Shown in pieces: positions 15,607-22,855 of a stretch of DNA of 64,000 nt. Position 1 is the stretch's first letter. Each line of letters starts with the position of its first letter. The position numbers were made by a program, and so were the translations under genes. The stretch comes from Eubacterium sp. (GTDB lineage Bacteria; Bacillota; Clostridia; Oscillospirales; Acutalibacteraceae). The DNA lies in NCBI GenBank assembly GCA_017886765.1, contig JAGHJI010000062.1, positions 1 through 64,000 of the forward strand, in the 5' to 3' direction. Under the pieces are notes generated by a model. That model was not told the DNA's origin, searched no databases, and saw only the letters and a program-made list of their open reading frames with translations.

Positions 15607-16131
15607 TCAATCGTTATACGGCGTATTTTCCACACCGTTTTCCTGTAATTTTTTTACGAATTTATCAAGAGGTGTTTTGAAAAGTTTATGAAACCATTTT
15701 TGTTTTCCGAATAACCTGACTGCCGTGGGACTTGTCGCGTAATAGAAACGAATAAACAGTCTGCCGAACACATTGTGAGCAAGGATATCGTCACGAAATC
15801 TTCGCAAGGTCCATACCGGCGGACAGTCGTATGAACCGTATACACAGGTAGCCACATAACAGCCGCCCTGTTTTTCGGTGTCCATTGGCGATTCCAGAAT
15901 TTCAGCGTTTTCCATAATAATGTATCTTATTTTATTACTGTAGTCATGGACATCTATTCTTGTGCCTTCGTATGTAGAATATTCTTTTATGTTAAGCTCT
16001 TTAATCAAGGCATGTTTTAAATCAATTAATTCTTCTTCCGTTTCAATCCAAGACGTATCTTTTCCTTCTAATCTGTTCTTTATTATTTTTTCTTCTAATT
16101 CAACTAACACTCTGTTTTGCTCACTGGTCAT
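15607..16131 (-). CDS. CFI-box-CTERM domain protein
   Basis: A 174-aa soluble protein. Residues 1-85 are an acidic, helical region with no recognised domain. Residues 91-150 match the CFI-box-CTERM domain: CYVATCVYGSYDCPPVWTLR, then RFRDDILAH, GRLFIRFYYATSP. The domain is found at the C-terminus of diverse bacterial proteins and has no known activity. The start is supported by AGGAGATTAAATA upstream. It has its own consensus promoter with an embedded palindrome and is divergent from a small XRE regulator, which suggests switchable expression. Confidence 0.85.
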   Translation of the reverse strand: MTSEQNRVLVELEEKIIKNRLEGKDTSWIETEEELIDLKHALIKELNIKEYSTYEGTRIDVHDYSNKIRYIIMENAEILESPMDTEKQGGCYVATCVYGSYDCPPVWTLRRFRDDILAHNVFGRLFIRFYYATSPTAVRLFGKQKWFHKLFKTPLDKFVKKLQENGVENTPYND

Positions 16132-16211
16132 TATTTAATCTCCTCTACTATGTTGTGTTTATATCCGTGTAAGACAATACTTCTTTATAGTCTTAATAGT
16201 AACTATAGGCA

Positions 16212-16240
16212 ATTATAGTCGTTATTACGACCATTGTCAA
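16212..16240 (-). promoter_or_regulatory. promoter with embedded operator for the CFI-box operon
   Basis: The minus strand has TTGACA, 17 bases, TATAAT. The spacer contains GTCGT-TATT-ACGAC, a perfect palindrome at 16218-16231. A second dyad ACTATA-N6-TATAGT (16202-16219) overlaps the -10 box. Binding by the divergently encoded XRE protein is an inference. Confidence 0.8.
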
Positions 16241-16283
16241 GTATGTGACCATATTTTATCCTTTAAACTGGTGATAATATAAT

Positions 16284-16502
16284 ATGATTATTTACGACCC
16301 GTTTTGGAAAACTATTAAAGAAAAAGGCATAAGCACATATACTTTGATACAAAAGCATAATATAAGCAGTTCCACAATTAACAGGCTAAGAAAAAATCAG
16401 GGAATCAGCACACTGACAATAAATGACCTATGCAGAATACTGAATTGCAAGGTCGAGGACATACTGGAATACGTTGAAACATCCGACGAACAAACGCTTT
16501 AA
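16284..16502 (+). CDS. small XRE-family HTH regulator
   Basis: A 72-aa single-domain Cro/CI-type DNA-binding protein. The helix-turn-helix is NISSSTINRLRKNQGIS, followed by LTINDLCRILNCKVEDILEYV, the layout of the YozG/HTH_26 type. It is transcribed divergently from the CFI-box operon, and the gap between them carries two palindromes, so it is probably the local repressor. The ribosome site is weak (GGTGAT). No effector domain is present. Base composition is more AT-rich than the neighbours, fitting an accessory module. Confidence 0.85.
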   Translation: MIIYDPFWKTIKEKGISTYTLIQKHNISSSTINRLRKNQGISTLTINDLCRILNCKVEDILEYVETSDEQTL

Positions 16503-16545
16503 AAGTTCACACTCGATTTTTATAAACATACAAAAAACATTTTTA

Positions 16546-16574
16546 TTGATATTTTTTTATCATTGATGTATAAT
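16546..16574 (+). promoter_or_regulatory. fba promoter
   Basis: TTGATA, 17 bases, TATAAT, with the ribosome site AGGAG 42 bases further on. Confidence 0.85.
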
Positions 16575-16628
16575 ATTTGCGGTGAGAATCACCAAGCCAT
16601 TACATTACAAAGTATAGGAGATTTCATT

Positions 16629-17570
16629 ATGCCATTAGTTACTACTACTGAAATGTTTAAAAAGGCATACGAGGGCGGCTACGCCATCGGCGCTTTTAAC
16701 GTAAACAATATGGAGATCGTACAGGGTATCACCCGCGCGGCGAAGAAGCTCAACGCGCCGGTTATCCTGCAGTGCTCCGCAGGCGCGAGAAAATATGCTT
16801 CTCACGACTATCTTGTGGCTATGGTAAAGGCTGCCGCTGAGGAAACAGGACTTCCCATCGCCCTTCACCTTGACCACGGTCCCGATTTTGAGACCTGCAA
16901 ATCCTGCATTGACGGCGGATTCACATCCGTTATGATCGACGGCTCATCCCTTCCTTATGAGGAAAATATCGCTCTTACCAAAAAGGTTGTTGAGTACGCG
17001 CATGACCACGGCGTTGTTGTTGAGGGCGAGCTGGGCACACTTGCCGGCGTTGAGGATGACGTAAATGTTGACGCTGAGGACGCTTCCTACACAAAGCCGG
17101 AGGAGGTTTATGACTTCGTAACAAGGACAGGCGTTGATTCCCTGGCTATCGCCATCGGCACAAGCCACGGCGCATACAAGTTCAAGCCCGGTCAGAAGCC
17201 CCAGCTCAGATTCGACATTCTGAAAGAAGTGGGCGAGAAGCTCCCCGGTTTCCCAATCGTTCTTCACGGCGCTTCATCCGTTAACCAGGAACACATCAAG
17301 ATGATCAACCAGTACGGCGGTGAAATGCCCGACGCAATCGGTATTCCTGAGGATATGCTCAGAGAGGCTGCTTCCATGGCGGTATGCAAAATCAACGTGG
17401 ATTCCGATATCCGTATCGCTATGACCGCCGCAATCAGAAAGCATTTTGCGGAGAATCCGACACACTTTGACCCGCGTCAGTATCTCACTCCCGCAAGAGA
17501 TCTGATTGAAGAGGTCGTTGCGCACAAGATTGATGTTGTATTCGGTGCGGCAGGTCACGCAAACGACTAA
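16629..17570 (+). CDS. fba: class II fructose-1,6-bisphosphate aldolase
   Basis: Glycolytic and gluconeogenic aldolase that splits fructose-1,6-bisphosphate into DHAP and glyceraldehyde-3-phosphate. The length is 313 aa. Zn2+ and substrate motifs are HLDHGPDF, GELG, IGTSHGAYKF, LHGASS and NVDSD. The track start (16563) is too long: ATG 16629 has AGGAG eight bases upstream and gives the usual N-terminus MPLVTTTEMFKKAYEGGY. Codon use is strongly biased, as in ppdK, fitting high expression. It is monocistronic with its own promoter and a strong terminator. Confidence 0.97.
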   Translation: MPLVTTTEMFKKAYEGGYAIGAFNVNNMEIVQGITRAAKKLNAPVILQCSAGARKYASHDYLVAMVKAAAEETGLPIALHLDHGPDFETCKSCIDGGFTSVMIDGSSLPYEENIALTKKVVEYAHDHGVVVEGELGTLAGVEDDVNVDAEDASYTKPEEVYDFVTRTGVDSLAIAIGTSHGAYKFKPGQKPQLRFDILKEVGEKLPGFPIVLHGASSVNQEHIKMINQYGGEMPDAIGIPEDMLREAASMAVCKINVDSDIRIAMTAAIRKHFAENPTHFDPRQYLTPARDLIEEVVAHKIDVVFGAAGHAND

Positions 17571-17588
17571 TATTTGTATAATAATACC

Positions 17589-17619
17589 CCCCGGCAGAAT
17601 CTGCCGGGGTTTATTTTTA
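17589..17619 (+). terminator. fba terminator
   Basis: CCCCGGCAG / CTGCCGGGG with loop AAT, followed by TTTATTTTTAT. Confidence 0.93.
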
Positions 17620-17624
17620 TAGCT

Positions 17625-17822
17625 TTATAGCTCGTTTTTATATTCGTCAACCATATAATCTAAAAGAATATTTATGATTTCATTTCTTGAACGGTTTTTC
17701 TCAAAAGCGATTTTGTCAAGCTGTGAAATCGTATCTTTTTTCAGTCTTACAGAAAAGACCCTGTAACTGCTCTCTCCCCGCGGCTTTTTTCTTGTAATTA
17801 CAATTTCATCTTTCATATTCAT
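17625..17822 (-). CDS. ribbon-helix-helix (CopG/Arc-like) protein
   Basis: A small basic protein of 65 aa (63 if the second ATG at 17816 is used, which has the better ribosome-site spacing). YRVFSVRLKKDTISQLDKIAFEKNRSRNEIINILLDYMV is a typical ribbon-helix-helix fold: a beta strand for DNA contact followed by two helices. Such proteins act as repressors or as antitoxins. It is divergent from an XRE gene, and a 23-bp perfect palindrome sits in its promoter. No toxin-like partner follows it; the fba terminator comes next. Confidence 0.82.
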   Translation of the reverse strand: MNMKDEIVITRKKPRGESSYRVFSVRLKKDTISQLDKIAFEKNRSRNEIINILLDYMVDEYKNEL

Positions 17823-17852
17823 TCTCTTTTCTTTAACATATGTAATAAAATT

Positions 17853-17881
17853 ATTTTAACTTAATTTAAGTTAAAAGTCAA
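17853..17881 (-). promoter_or_regulatory. RHH promoter containing a 23-bp palindrome
   Basis: On the minus strand TTGACT, 17 bases, TAAAAT. The spacer and box edges form TTTTAACTTAA-T-TTAAGTTAAAA (17854-17876), a perfect 11-1-11 dyad. This is an operator for the RHH protein, the divergent XRE protein or both. Confidence 0.85.
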
Positions 17882-17926
17882 TAACTTATTTTACGTTATG
17901 ATATATTAATTTTGGGAGGAATTAAT

Positions 17927-18145
17927 ATGTATAACAGAATAAGAGAATTGAGAGAAGACAGAGATTTAACGCAAAAATATATAGGTGAAATTTTAGGTAT
18001 GTCGCAAACAGGGTATAATCAATATGAAATTGGAAAAAATGATATACCAACCAAAGTATTAATAAAACTCGCTGAATTTTATAACACCAGCACGGATTAT
18101 TTATTGGGCATCACCGATATAAAAGACCCTTATCCTAAAAGATAA
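17927..18145 (+). CDS. XRE-family HTH regulator
   Basis: A 72-aa Cro/CI-type regulator: RIRELREDRDLTQKYIGEILGMSQTGYNQYEIG, then a C-terminal segment ending STDYLLGITD, usual for phage-type and plasmid-type repressors. The track start (TTG 17912) is rejected because that TTG lies in front of the ribosome site GGGAGGA; ATG 17927 is correctly placed. It is divergent from the RHH gene with a shared operator region and is followed by a hairpin terminator. Confidence 0.87.
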   Translation: MYNRIRELREDRDLTQKYIGEILGMSQTGYNQYEIGKNDIPTKVLIKLAEFYNTSTDYLLGITDIKDPYPKR

Positions 18146-18151
18146 AAAATA

Positions 18152-18189
18152 TTAACGGGCTGTTGGGAGAATACCTGACAGCCCGTTAA
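18152..18189. terminator. hairpin between XRE (+) and RelE (-)
   Basis: TTAACGGGCTGT / ACAGCCCGTTAA, a 12-bp perfect stem with a 14-base loop between convergent genes. T-runs are short on both sides. Confidence 0.65.
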
Positions 18190-18190
18190 C

Positions 18191-18496
18191 TTATGTAAAT
18201 AAATTTTTTGCGTAATCTGTTTTTCCGTTGATTATGGCGTGAATCTCCACTGTATCTTCTATAACTGTATAAAAGACCAAATATTCATCAACCACCATTT
18301 TCCGAAACTGCAGATCGGAAACATCGCAGGGATAAATTTCACACATCTGCGGTTGTTCCTGTAAGAGAGAAATTGTTTTTATGATTTTGTCATATTTTTT
18401 CATCGCGGTGCTTGGATAAAAAAGGGACAGATAGTCAACCATATTTTCCAAATCTCTTTTTGCAGAGGGGAGCATAATGATTTTATACTTTTTCAT
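18191..18496 (-). CDS. RelE/ParE-type toxin
   Basis: A 101-aa protein with the RelE/ParE fold pattern. It begins YKIIMLPSAKRDLENMVDYLS and ends with the paired strands RKMVVDEYLVFYTVIEDTVEIHAIING. Members either cleave mRNA on the ribosome or poison gyrase; which is not readable here. It overlaps the upstream Phd/YefM antitoxin by 14 bases, the standard arrangement of a type II toxin-antitoxin operon. The frame is intact. Confidence 0.9.
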   Translation of the reverse strand: MKKYKIIMLPSAKRDLENMVDYLSLFYPSTAMKKYDKIIKTISLLQEQPQMCEIYPCDVSDLQFRKMVVDEYLVFYTVIEDTVEIHAIINGKTDYAKNLFT

Positions 18497-18755
18497 TCAG
18501 CTTTTTCCTCATTTCTTCTGCGGTTTCAAAAAAATCAAATCGTTTTTTTGTTTCTTTCGCCTCAGCGGCAGAAGCTTTAAGCCTTTTAGCGATAAAACTG
18601 TCCTCCATGATTTTGCCGTACTGTTCCATACTCATAACGACCATATCGCCATATCCGTTTTTCGTTAAAAAAACAGGCTCCTGATTTTCGTGAACTTCCT
18701 TTGAAATATCAGAAAAATTATTTCTCAAGTCCGTTACAGGTCTTATTTTAAACAT
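18483..18755 (-). CDS. Phd/YefM-type antitoxin
   Basis: A 90-aa antitoxin with an N-terminal DNA-binding Phd domain (IRPVTDLRNNFSDISKEV, then EPVFLTKNGYGDMVVMSMEQY) and a C-terminal toxin-neutralising tail rich in charged residues. The ribosome site GGAGATGATTTT precedes the ATG. The promoter contains an operator dyad, consistent with autoregulation by the antitoxin-toxin complex. Confidence 0.92.
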   Translation of the reverse strand: MFKIRPVTDLRNNFSDISKEVHENQEPVFLTKNGYGDMVVMSMEQYGKIMEDSFIAKRLKASAAEAKETKKRFDFFETAEEMRKKLNEKV

Positions 18756-18784
18756 AAAATCATCTCCAAAATTTTTCTATCATT

Positions 18785-18813
18785 ATTCTATCATTATTAT
18801 GATAAATTGTCAA
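18785..18813 (-). promoter_or_regulatory. toxin-antitoxin promoter and operator
   Basis: The minus strand has TTGACA, 17 bases, TAGAAT. The dyad TATCAT-N4-ATGATA (18789-18804) fills the spacer, and the half-site CTATCATTATT occurs twice in direct orientation. Confidence 0.8.
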
Positions 18814-18900
18814 TGCAGAATCCTCCGCTTTTTTGGAAATAATATTTTTAAATAACAAATTTTCAGCATTTTATTATTTGCTGTAATGCAGATAATATTA

Positions 18901-18917
18901 CTGCACGAAACGTGCAG
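18901..18917 (+). promoter_or_regulatory. hairpin abutting a ribosome binding site
   Basis: CTGCACG / CGTGCAG with loop AAA directly in front of GAGGAG. It could stabilise the mRNA 5' end or tune translation of the following small gene. Confidence 0.5.
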
Positions 18918-18931
18918 GAGGAGAAAATGTT

Positions 18932-19108
18932 ATGAACAAAAAAACAACTGCAAACATGATGAAAGCAATGGGCGCGACGCTGGCTGTCTGTTCCGCTGTA
19001 GCGATTATGGGCGCAACAAAGACCAGCAGCAATTCCGCGAAAAAGACGATGAAAAAAACCGTTGACAAGGTAGCGAATTTCGTCGATTCCGTAGCCTCAT
19101 TTATGTAA
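18932..19108 (+). CDS. 58-aa small membrane peptide
   Basis: Missing from the ORF track. The frame starts MNKKTTANMMKAMGATLAVC and reads 58 residues: a short basic N-terminus, one hydrophobic stretch (about residues 12-29) and a Lys/Ser-rich tail ending in an amphipathic segment VDKVANFVDSVASFM. It has a strong ribosome site (GGAGGAG), a perfect 7-bp hairpin just upstream and a strong terminator behind it, so it looks like a real independent gene. It could be a small membrane or secreted peptide. No family is recognised. Confidence 0.7.
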   Translation: MNKKTTANMMKAMGATLAVCSAVAIMGATKTSSNSAKKTMKKTVDKVANFVDSVASFM

Positions 19109-19110
19109 AG

Positions 19111-19139
19111 AAAAAAGCAGGAAATATTCCTGCTTTTTT
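19111..19139. terminator. bidirectional terminator
   Basis: AAAAAAGCAGGAA / TTCCTGCTTTTTT, a perfect 13-bp stem with a 3-base loop. It serves the 58-aa gene (+) and the folate operon (-). Confidence 0.93.
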
Positions 19140-19142
19140 CTT

Positions 19143-19619
19143 TTATGGATTGATTTTTTTAATTTCCTGTCCGCTGATTTTTTTTAAAAACGGCATTATA
19201 TCCGTACCGTACACCAAACCGTCAGGAAACAAATCCAGCAGAGGCTCCAGAATGAAGCGCCTTTCCCTGTATCTGGGGTGAGGAAGGATAAGATTTTCGC
19301 TGTTTATTTTTAAATCTCCGGCAAAAATTATATCCACATCTATGATTCTGGGACCGAAGCGTATCTTTCTCTCCCTGCCGAAACCCGCCTCTATGCCCAG
19401 GCAGGCTCCCAGCATTTCATGGGGATCAAACGCCGACTCGACTTTCAGCAGCATGTTGTAAAAATTCTGCTGGTCGCTGTAACCCACAGGCTCCGTTTCA
19501 TAAAGAGCGGAACGCTCCCTGACCTGTGTGCCGGGCAGCAAGCCCACCGCTTCGATACATCTGTCCATATTCTCTTTTCTGTCGCCTATATTGGTACCGA
19601 TACTGATTATGTATTCCAT
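19143..19619 (-). CDS. folK: HPPK, 2-amino-4-hydroxy-6-hydroxymethyldihydropteridine diphosphokinase
   Basis: Transfers pyrophosphate from ATP to 6-hydroxymethyl-dihydropterin in folate synthesis. The length is 158 aa. Signatures are SIGTNIGDRKENM, ALYETEPVG, RIRFGPRIIDVDI (here RKIRFGPRIIDVDII) and LPHPRYRERRFILEPL. It is the last gene of the folate operon, 29 bases after folB, and ends at a strong terminator. Confidence 0.97.
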   Translation of the reverse strand: MEYIISIGTNIGDRKENMDRCIEAVGLLPGTQVRERSALYETEPVGYSDQQNFYNMLLKVESAFDPHEMLGACLGIEAGFGRERKIRFGPRIIDVDIIFAGDLKINSENLILPHPRYRERRFILEPLLDLFPDGLVYGTDIMPFLKKISGQEIKKINP

Positions 19620-19648
19620 ATGCCCTCTGAAAAAGTATTTATAATAAA

Positions 19649-20008
19649 TTATCTCTCCCGTGAAATCCGAACGCCTACCCAGCCGAAATCCGCCTTTACA
19701 GGCGCCTCAGGCTTTTTCAGCGTTATATCCACGGAAAATACCTCAGGATATTCTTCAAGGATGGCGTCAGCGGTGATTTGAGCCACTTTTTCAAGCAGGT
19801 CATATTTTTCCCCTGTGACGACTCGTTTTACCGTTTTTATCACCTTTGCGTAGCTTACGGTATCGTTTACGTCATCGGAATAGCACGCTTTTGTCATATT
19901 GACACTTAAATCTATGTCAAAAACAAAATGCTGACCGTCGCGCTTTTCCTCGGGATTTACACCGTGATAAGCAAATATTTTTAAGTCCCTGATTAAGATT
20001 TTATCCAT
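19649..20008 (-). CDS. folB: dihydroneopterin aldolase
   Basis: Converts 7,8-dihydroneopterin to 6-hydroxymethyl-dihydropterin and glycolaldehyde. The length is 119 aa, with IRDLKIFAYHGVNPEEKRDGQHFVFDIDL at the start and the C-terminal strand VFSVDITLKKPEAPVKADFGWVGV. It starts 2 bases after the UPF0145 gene and feeds folK. Confidence 0.96.
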   Translation of the reverse strand: MDKILIRDLKIFAYHGVNPEEKRDGQHFVFDIDLSVNMTKACYSDDVNDTVSYAKVIKTVKRVVTGEKYDLLEKVAQITADAILEEYPEVFSVDITLKKPEAPVKADFGWVGVRISRER

Positions 20009-20010
20009 TT

Positions 20011-20334
20011 TTATTTATCTCTGACTACAACGGCTGTGCCTGTGGCGGACACCATAAGCATATTGCCCTGACCCAGCACCTCATAATCAATATCAACACC
20101 CACAACAGCGTTGGCGCCCATCTGGGACGCTCTGGACTGCATTTCCGCAAGGGCGTTTTCACGGGCTTTTGTCAGTTCCTCTTCATAGCCGCTGGAACGG
20201 CCGCCGACAAAGTTTCTGATAGAAGCGCCGAAATCCTTAATGAAATTTATACCGCTCACAACCTCGCCGGTGACGATTCCTTTGTATTCGGTGATGACTC
20301 CGTTTTCAAGTGTGTTTGTTGTTGCACAAATCAT
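20011..20334 (-). CDS. UPF0145 (YbjQ-like) protein
   Basis: A 107-aa protein of the YbjQ/UPF0145 family, a small pentameric beta-rich fold once described as putative heavy-metal binding. The diagnostic segments are [24 protein letters not shown] and [25 protein letters not shown]. It overlaps folP by 4 bases and is 2 bases from folB, so it is cotranscribed and translationally coupled inside the folate operon. The family role is unknown; the position hints at a link with pterin or folate metabolism. Confidence 0.93.
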   Translation of the reverse strand: MICATTNTLENGVITEYKGIVTGEVVSGINFIKDFGASIRNFVGGRSSGYEEELTKARENALAEMQSRASQMGANAVVGVDIDYEVLGQGNMLMVSATGTAVVVRDK

Positions 20335-21137
20335 AATTCAACATATCCTTTCATATTTTGGGCCATTAAAATGCCCTGTTTTTCATTTTTTACATCGTGG
20401 ATACGGATGATATCCGCTCCGCCGAAGATTGCCGCCGTATCCGCCGCAATATTGCCGTATGTCCTTTCCTTAGGTTCCGGCTGACTGCTACCCTGCCCGA
20501 TAACCCTTTTTCTTGAAGTACCCAGCAGGAGCGGATAACCGCTGATTTTATATTTTTCAACATTCGCCAGAAGGCGCATATTTTCATCATAATCCTTATC
20601 AAAACCGATACCCATATCAAAGCAGATCTGAGATTGATTTATGCCGAGGGCAATGCACTCTTCCGCTGATTTTTCAAAAAACTTTTTTACATCATCCGGC
20701 GTACCGTGGCCGTTATGCATGATGATCCAGCCCGCACCGGTCTTTCTGATAATTTCCGCCATTTTGCCGGAAAGAATACCGCTGACGTCATTGATTATAT
20801 CCGCGCCCGATCTAAGCGCTTTTTCGGCAACAGAAGGATAATAAGTGTCCACGGATACCGGAACTGTCAAAACGCCGTTTAACGCTGTCAGAACAGGCTC
20901 CAGACGGCTCCATTCCTCCTTATCGGATACCGGCGTATGTCCCGGACGGGTAGACTGGCCGCCTATATCTATCATATCCGCGCCGTCTTTCTCAAGCGCG
21001 AGGGCACGGCTGACGGCATCCTCGGTAAAAAAATAATCTCCTCCGTCTGAAAAAGAATCGGGGGTGACGTTCAAAATCCCCATAATCAGGATTTTTTTGC
21101 CGTATTCAATGTTTTTATCTCTGCATTTCCAAATCAT
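20331..21137 (-). CDS. folP: dihydropteroate synthase
   Basis: Joins 6-hydroxymethyl-dihydropterin pyrophosphate with p-aminobenzoate; the sulfonamide target. A 268-aa TIM barrel with [34 protein letters not shown] and [11 protein letters not shown]. It lies 19 bases after folE and overlaps the next gene by 4 bases. Confidence 0.97.
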   Translation of the reverse strand: MIWKCRDKNIEYGKKILIMGILNVTPDSFSDGGDYFFTEDAVSRALALEKDGADMIDIGGQSTRPGHTPVSDKEEWSRLEPVLTALNGVLTVPVSVDTYYPSVAEKALRSGADIINDVSGILSGKMAEIIRKTGAGWIIMHNGHGTPDDVKKFFEKSAEECIALGINQSQICFDMGIGFDKDYDENMRLLANVEKYKISGYPLLLGTSRKRVIGQGSSQPEPKERTYGNIAADTAAIFGGADIIRIHDVKNEKQGILMAQNMKGYVEL

Positions 21138-21156
21138 AAAACTGTTCTTTCAAAAA

Positions 21157-21714
21157 TTATTTGACAAGCAATGCCAGCACTTCGGCTCTTGTTCTGGCAT
21201 CGGTTCTCATTCTTCCTCTGAGGGCAGAGGTCTGGGTCTTTGCACCCGGGGCTTTCGCTCCCCGTATCGTCATGCACATATGCTCCGCCTCCATAATGAC
21301 CGCAACGCCCTGGGGATGAAGATTGTCATTGAGAAAATCTGCGATATCGTGGGTAAGCCTTTCCTGCACCTGGGGCTTTTTCGCGAAATTGTCAACGATG
21401 CGCGCCAGCTTTGAAAGGCCGATGATCTCATTGTCGCTGGGAATATAGGCGATATGCGCCTTGCCGACAAAGGGCAGGAGATGATGCTCGCACATGGATG
21501 AAAAGGGAATATCCCTTACAATAACCATTTCATCATTTGATTTTTCATCAAAAAATTTAAGATGCTTTTTCGGGTCTTCCGTAAGTCCGGCAAACATTTC
21601 CTCATACATATTCGCCACTCTTTTCGGCGTTTCCGCCAGACCGGGTCTGTCGGGGTCTTCACCAACGGCAATCAGAATTTCCCTTACAGCGTTCATGATT
21701 CTCTCTTTATCCAT
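21157..21714 (-). CDS. folE: GTP cyclohydrolase I
   Basis: The first enzyme of folate synthesis: GTP to 7,8-dihydroneopterin triphosphate and formate. The length is 185 aa. Zn2+ ligands are visible in [21 protein letters not shown] and later [14 protein letters not shown]. It is the first folate gene of the operon, 25 bases after the degenerate LCP-like gene. Confidence 0.97.
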   Translation of the reverse strand: MDKERIMNAVREILIAVGEDPDRPGLAETPKRVANMYEEMFAGLTEDPKKHLKFFDEKSNDEMVIVRDIPFSSMCEHHLLPFVGKAHIAYIPSDNEIIGLSKLARIVDNFAKKPQVQERLTHDIADFLNDNLHPQGVAVIMEAEHMCMTIRGAKAPGAKTQTSALRGRMRTDARTRAEVLALLVK

Positions 21715-21739
21715 AATTCACCTTTTATTTTATACAAAA

Positions 21740-22660
21740 TTATTTCGTAAAATATCCTTTTACTTTCTGCAGACTTTCATCCGTTATGGTATTTCCGTCG
21801 TATTCACAAACGGCGCTGTATGCGCCCACTCCCGTCTGCTCATCCGCTAGGACGGTCAAACCGTCGCCCGCAAGGGAAAAATCCCTGACGGTAATATTGG
21901 TATTTGCCGCCGCTACAAAAAGATTGAACAGTGTTTCACTGTTTTCAAGATTTTCACTGTTCATCTGCTGCAAAAGACTGTTTAAAACCAGATCGTTGGC
22001 GGCGGAAATATTATTCTCCTGGTCAACATAATAGCGGATGAGATTGATATACTCACTGCCGTCTATCTCCTGTTCCCCGGCTTTCATTCTGACCGAATAG
22101 CTGACCTTTTCACCTTCACTTCTGAATCTTATTTCAGAGGCGATTGGATAATTAAATACACCAAGCTCGTCGAAAAAATCGGAAAAATCACTGCTTTGCA
22201 TATCAATATAATAATCAAAATCCGTCCCCATCAGGCTTTCAACCGCCGTCTGAACATTCTGGACACCGGACTGACTGTAAATATCCGCAAGGCTGTTCCC
22301 GTCGCAGAGCGTATCGGCTTTCAATACGGTTGTTTTATATGAAATATTATCCAGATCCACCTGAACCAGAATGGTGAAAAGCAGGTTTTCATCGCTGTTT
22401 ACAAGAACGATAAAATTAGTCTTTCCGCTGACCTGGGGCAAAGGTTCCTCCTGTGTGTCGGAAACATTTGTTAACTCCAGATTATCGGGCGCAAAAAACT
22501 TTTTCGCGCTGAAATCATATCTGACGGCTAAAACAGTCACAAAAACAACGGTAAACACAATAATGAGAACCAGCGCAGTAATCAGAATTTTCTGCTCGGC
22601 AGATCTTTTTTTATTCGTTTTTGAAAAATAAATATCACCGCGGTTTTTAAAAATCCTCAT
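21740..22660 (-). CDS. degenerate LCP-like membrane protein
   Basis: A 306-aa protein with a basic N-terminus, one membrane helix at about 25-46 and an extracellular domain. The domain follows the LCP layout: FIVLVNSDENLLFTILVQVD aligns with the IL-GVD...SDTIMLVSID block, then a KLNAAYSYGG-like segment, then the MGTDFDYYIDMQSSDFSDFFDELGVF block. All conserved catalytic Arg are missing: RSD reads NLL, PRDT reads KADT, and the terminal ARTERQR block is absent. It is therefore probably a non-catalytic relative or a divergent protein. It is divergent from dnaA and heads the folate operon. Confidence 0.7.
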   Translation of the reverse strand: MRIFKNRGDIYFSKTNKKRSAEQKILITALVLIIVFTVVFVTVLAVRYDFSAKKFFAPDNLELTNVSDTQEEPLPQVSGKTNFIVLVNSDENLLFTILVQVDLDNISYKTTVLKADTLCDGNSLADIYSQSGVQNVQTAVESLMGTDFDYYIDMQSSDFSDFFDELGVFNYPIASEIRFRSEGEKVSYSVRMKAGEQEIDGSEYINLIRYYVDQENNISAANDLVLNSLLQQMNSENLENSETLFNLFVAAANTNITVRDFSLAGDGLTVLADEQTGVGAYSAVCEYDGNTITDESLQKVKGYFTK

Positions 22661-22769
22661 ACTGCACCTCCCTGAAAATCAATTATACAATACGGCTGTT
22701 TATTTTACAAGTATTATTCTGTACTAATATATTAAATATATATATTGATATATATTTCTTAATTAAATA

Positions 22770-22798
22770 TTGATTTAATAATTAAAAACTGATATAAT
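22770..22798 (+). promoter_or_regulatory. dnaA promoter
   Basis: TTGATT, 17 bases, TATAAT, 57 bases before the dnaA ATG. The 195-base gap from 22661 is very AT-rich; no consensus DnaA box (TTATCCACA) was seen in it. Confidence 0.75.
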
Positions 22799-22855
22799 GG
22801 ATTTTATACAATAGATTATTACGCTTTTTTATATAAAAAACTGAAGGAGGTACAT

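Noticed and set aside
15343-15680. Plus-strand ORFs of 101 and 75 aa
   Set aside because: They run through the terminator and are antisense to the 47-aa Cys-rich gene and the CFI-box gene, which have proper ribosome sites.
22661-22855. oriC upstream of dnaA
   Set aside because: The gap is AT-rich but shows no iterated box-like 9-mers; the dnaA-dnaN gap is the stronger candidate.
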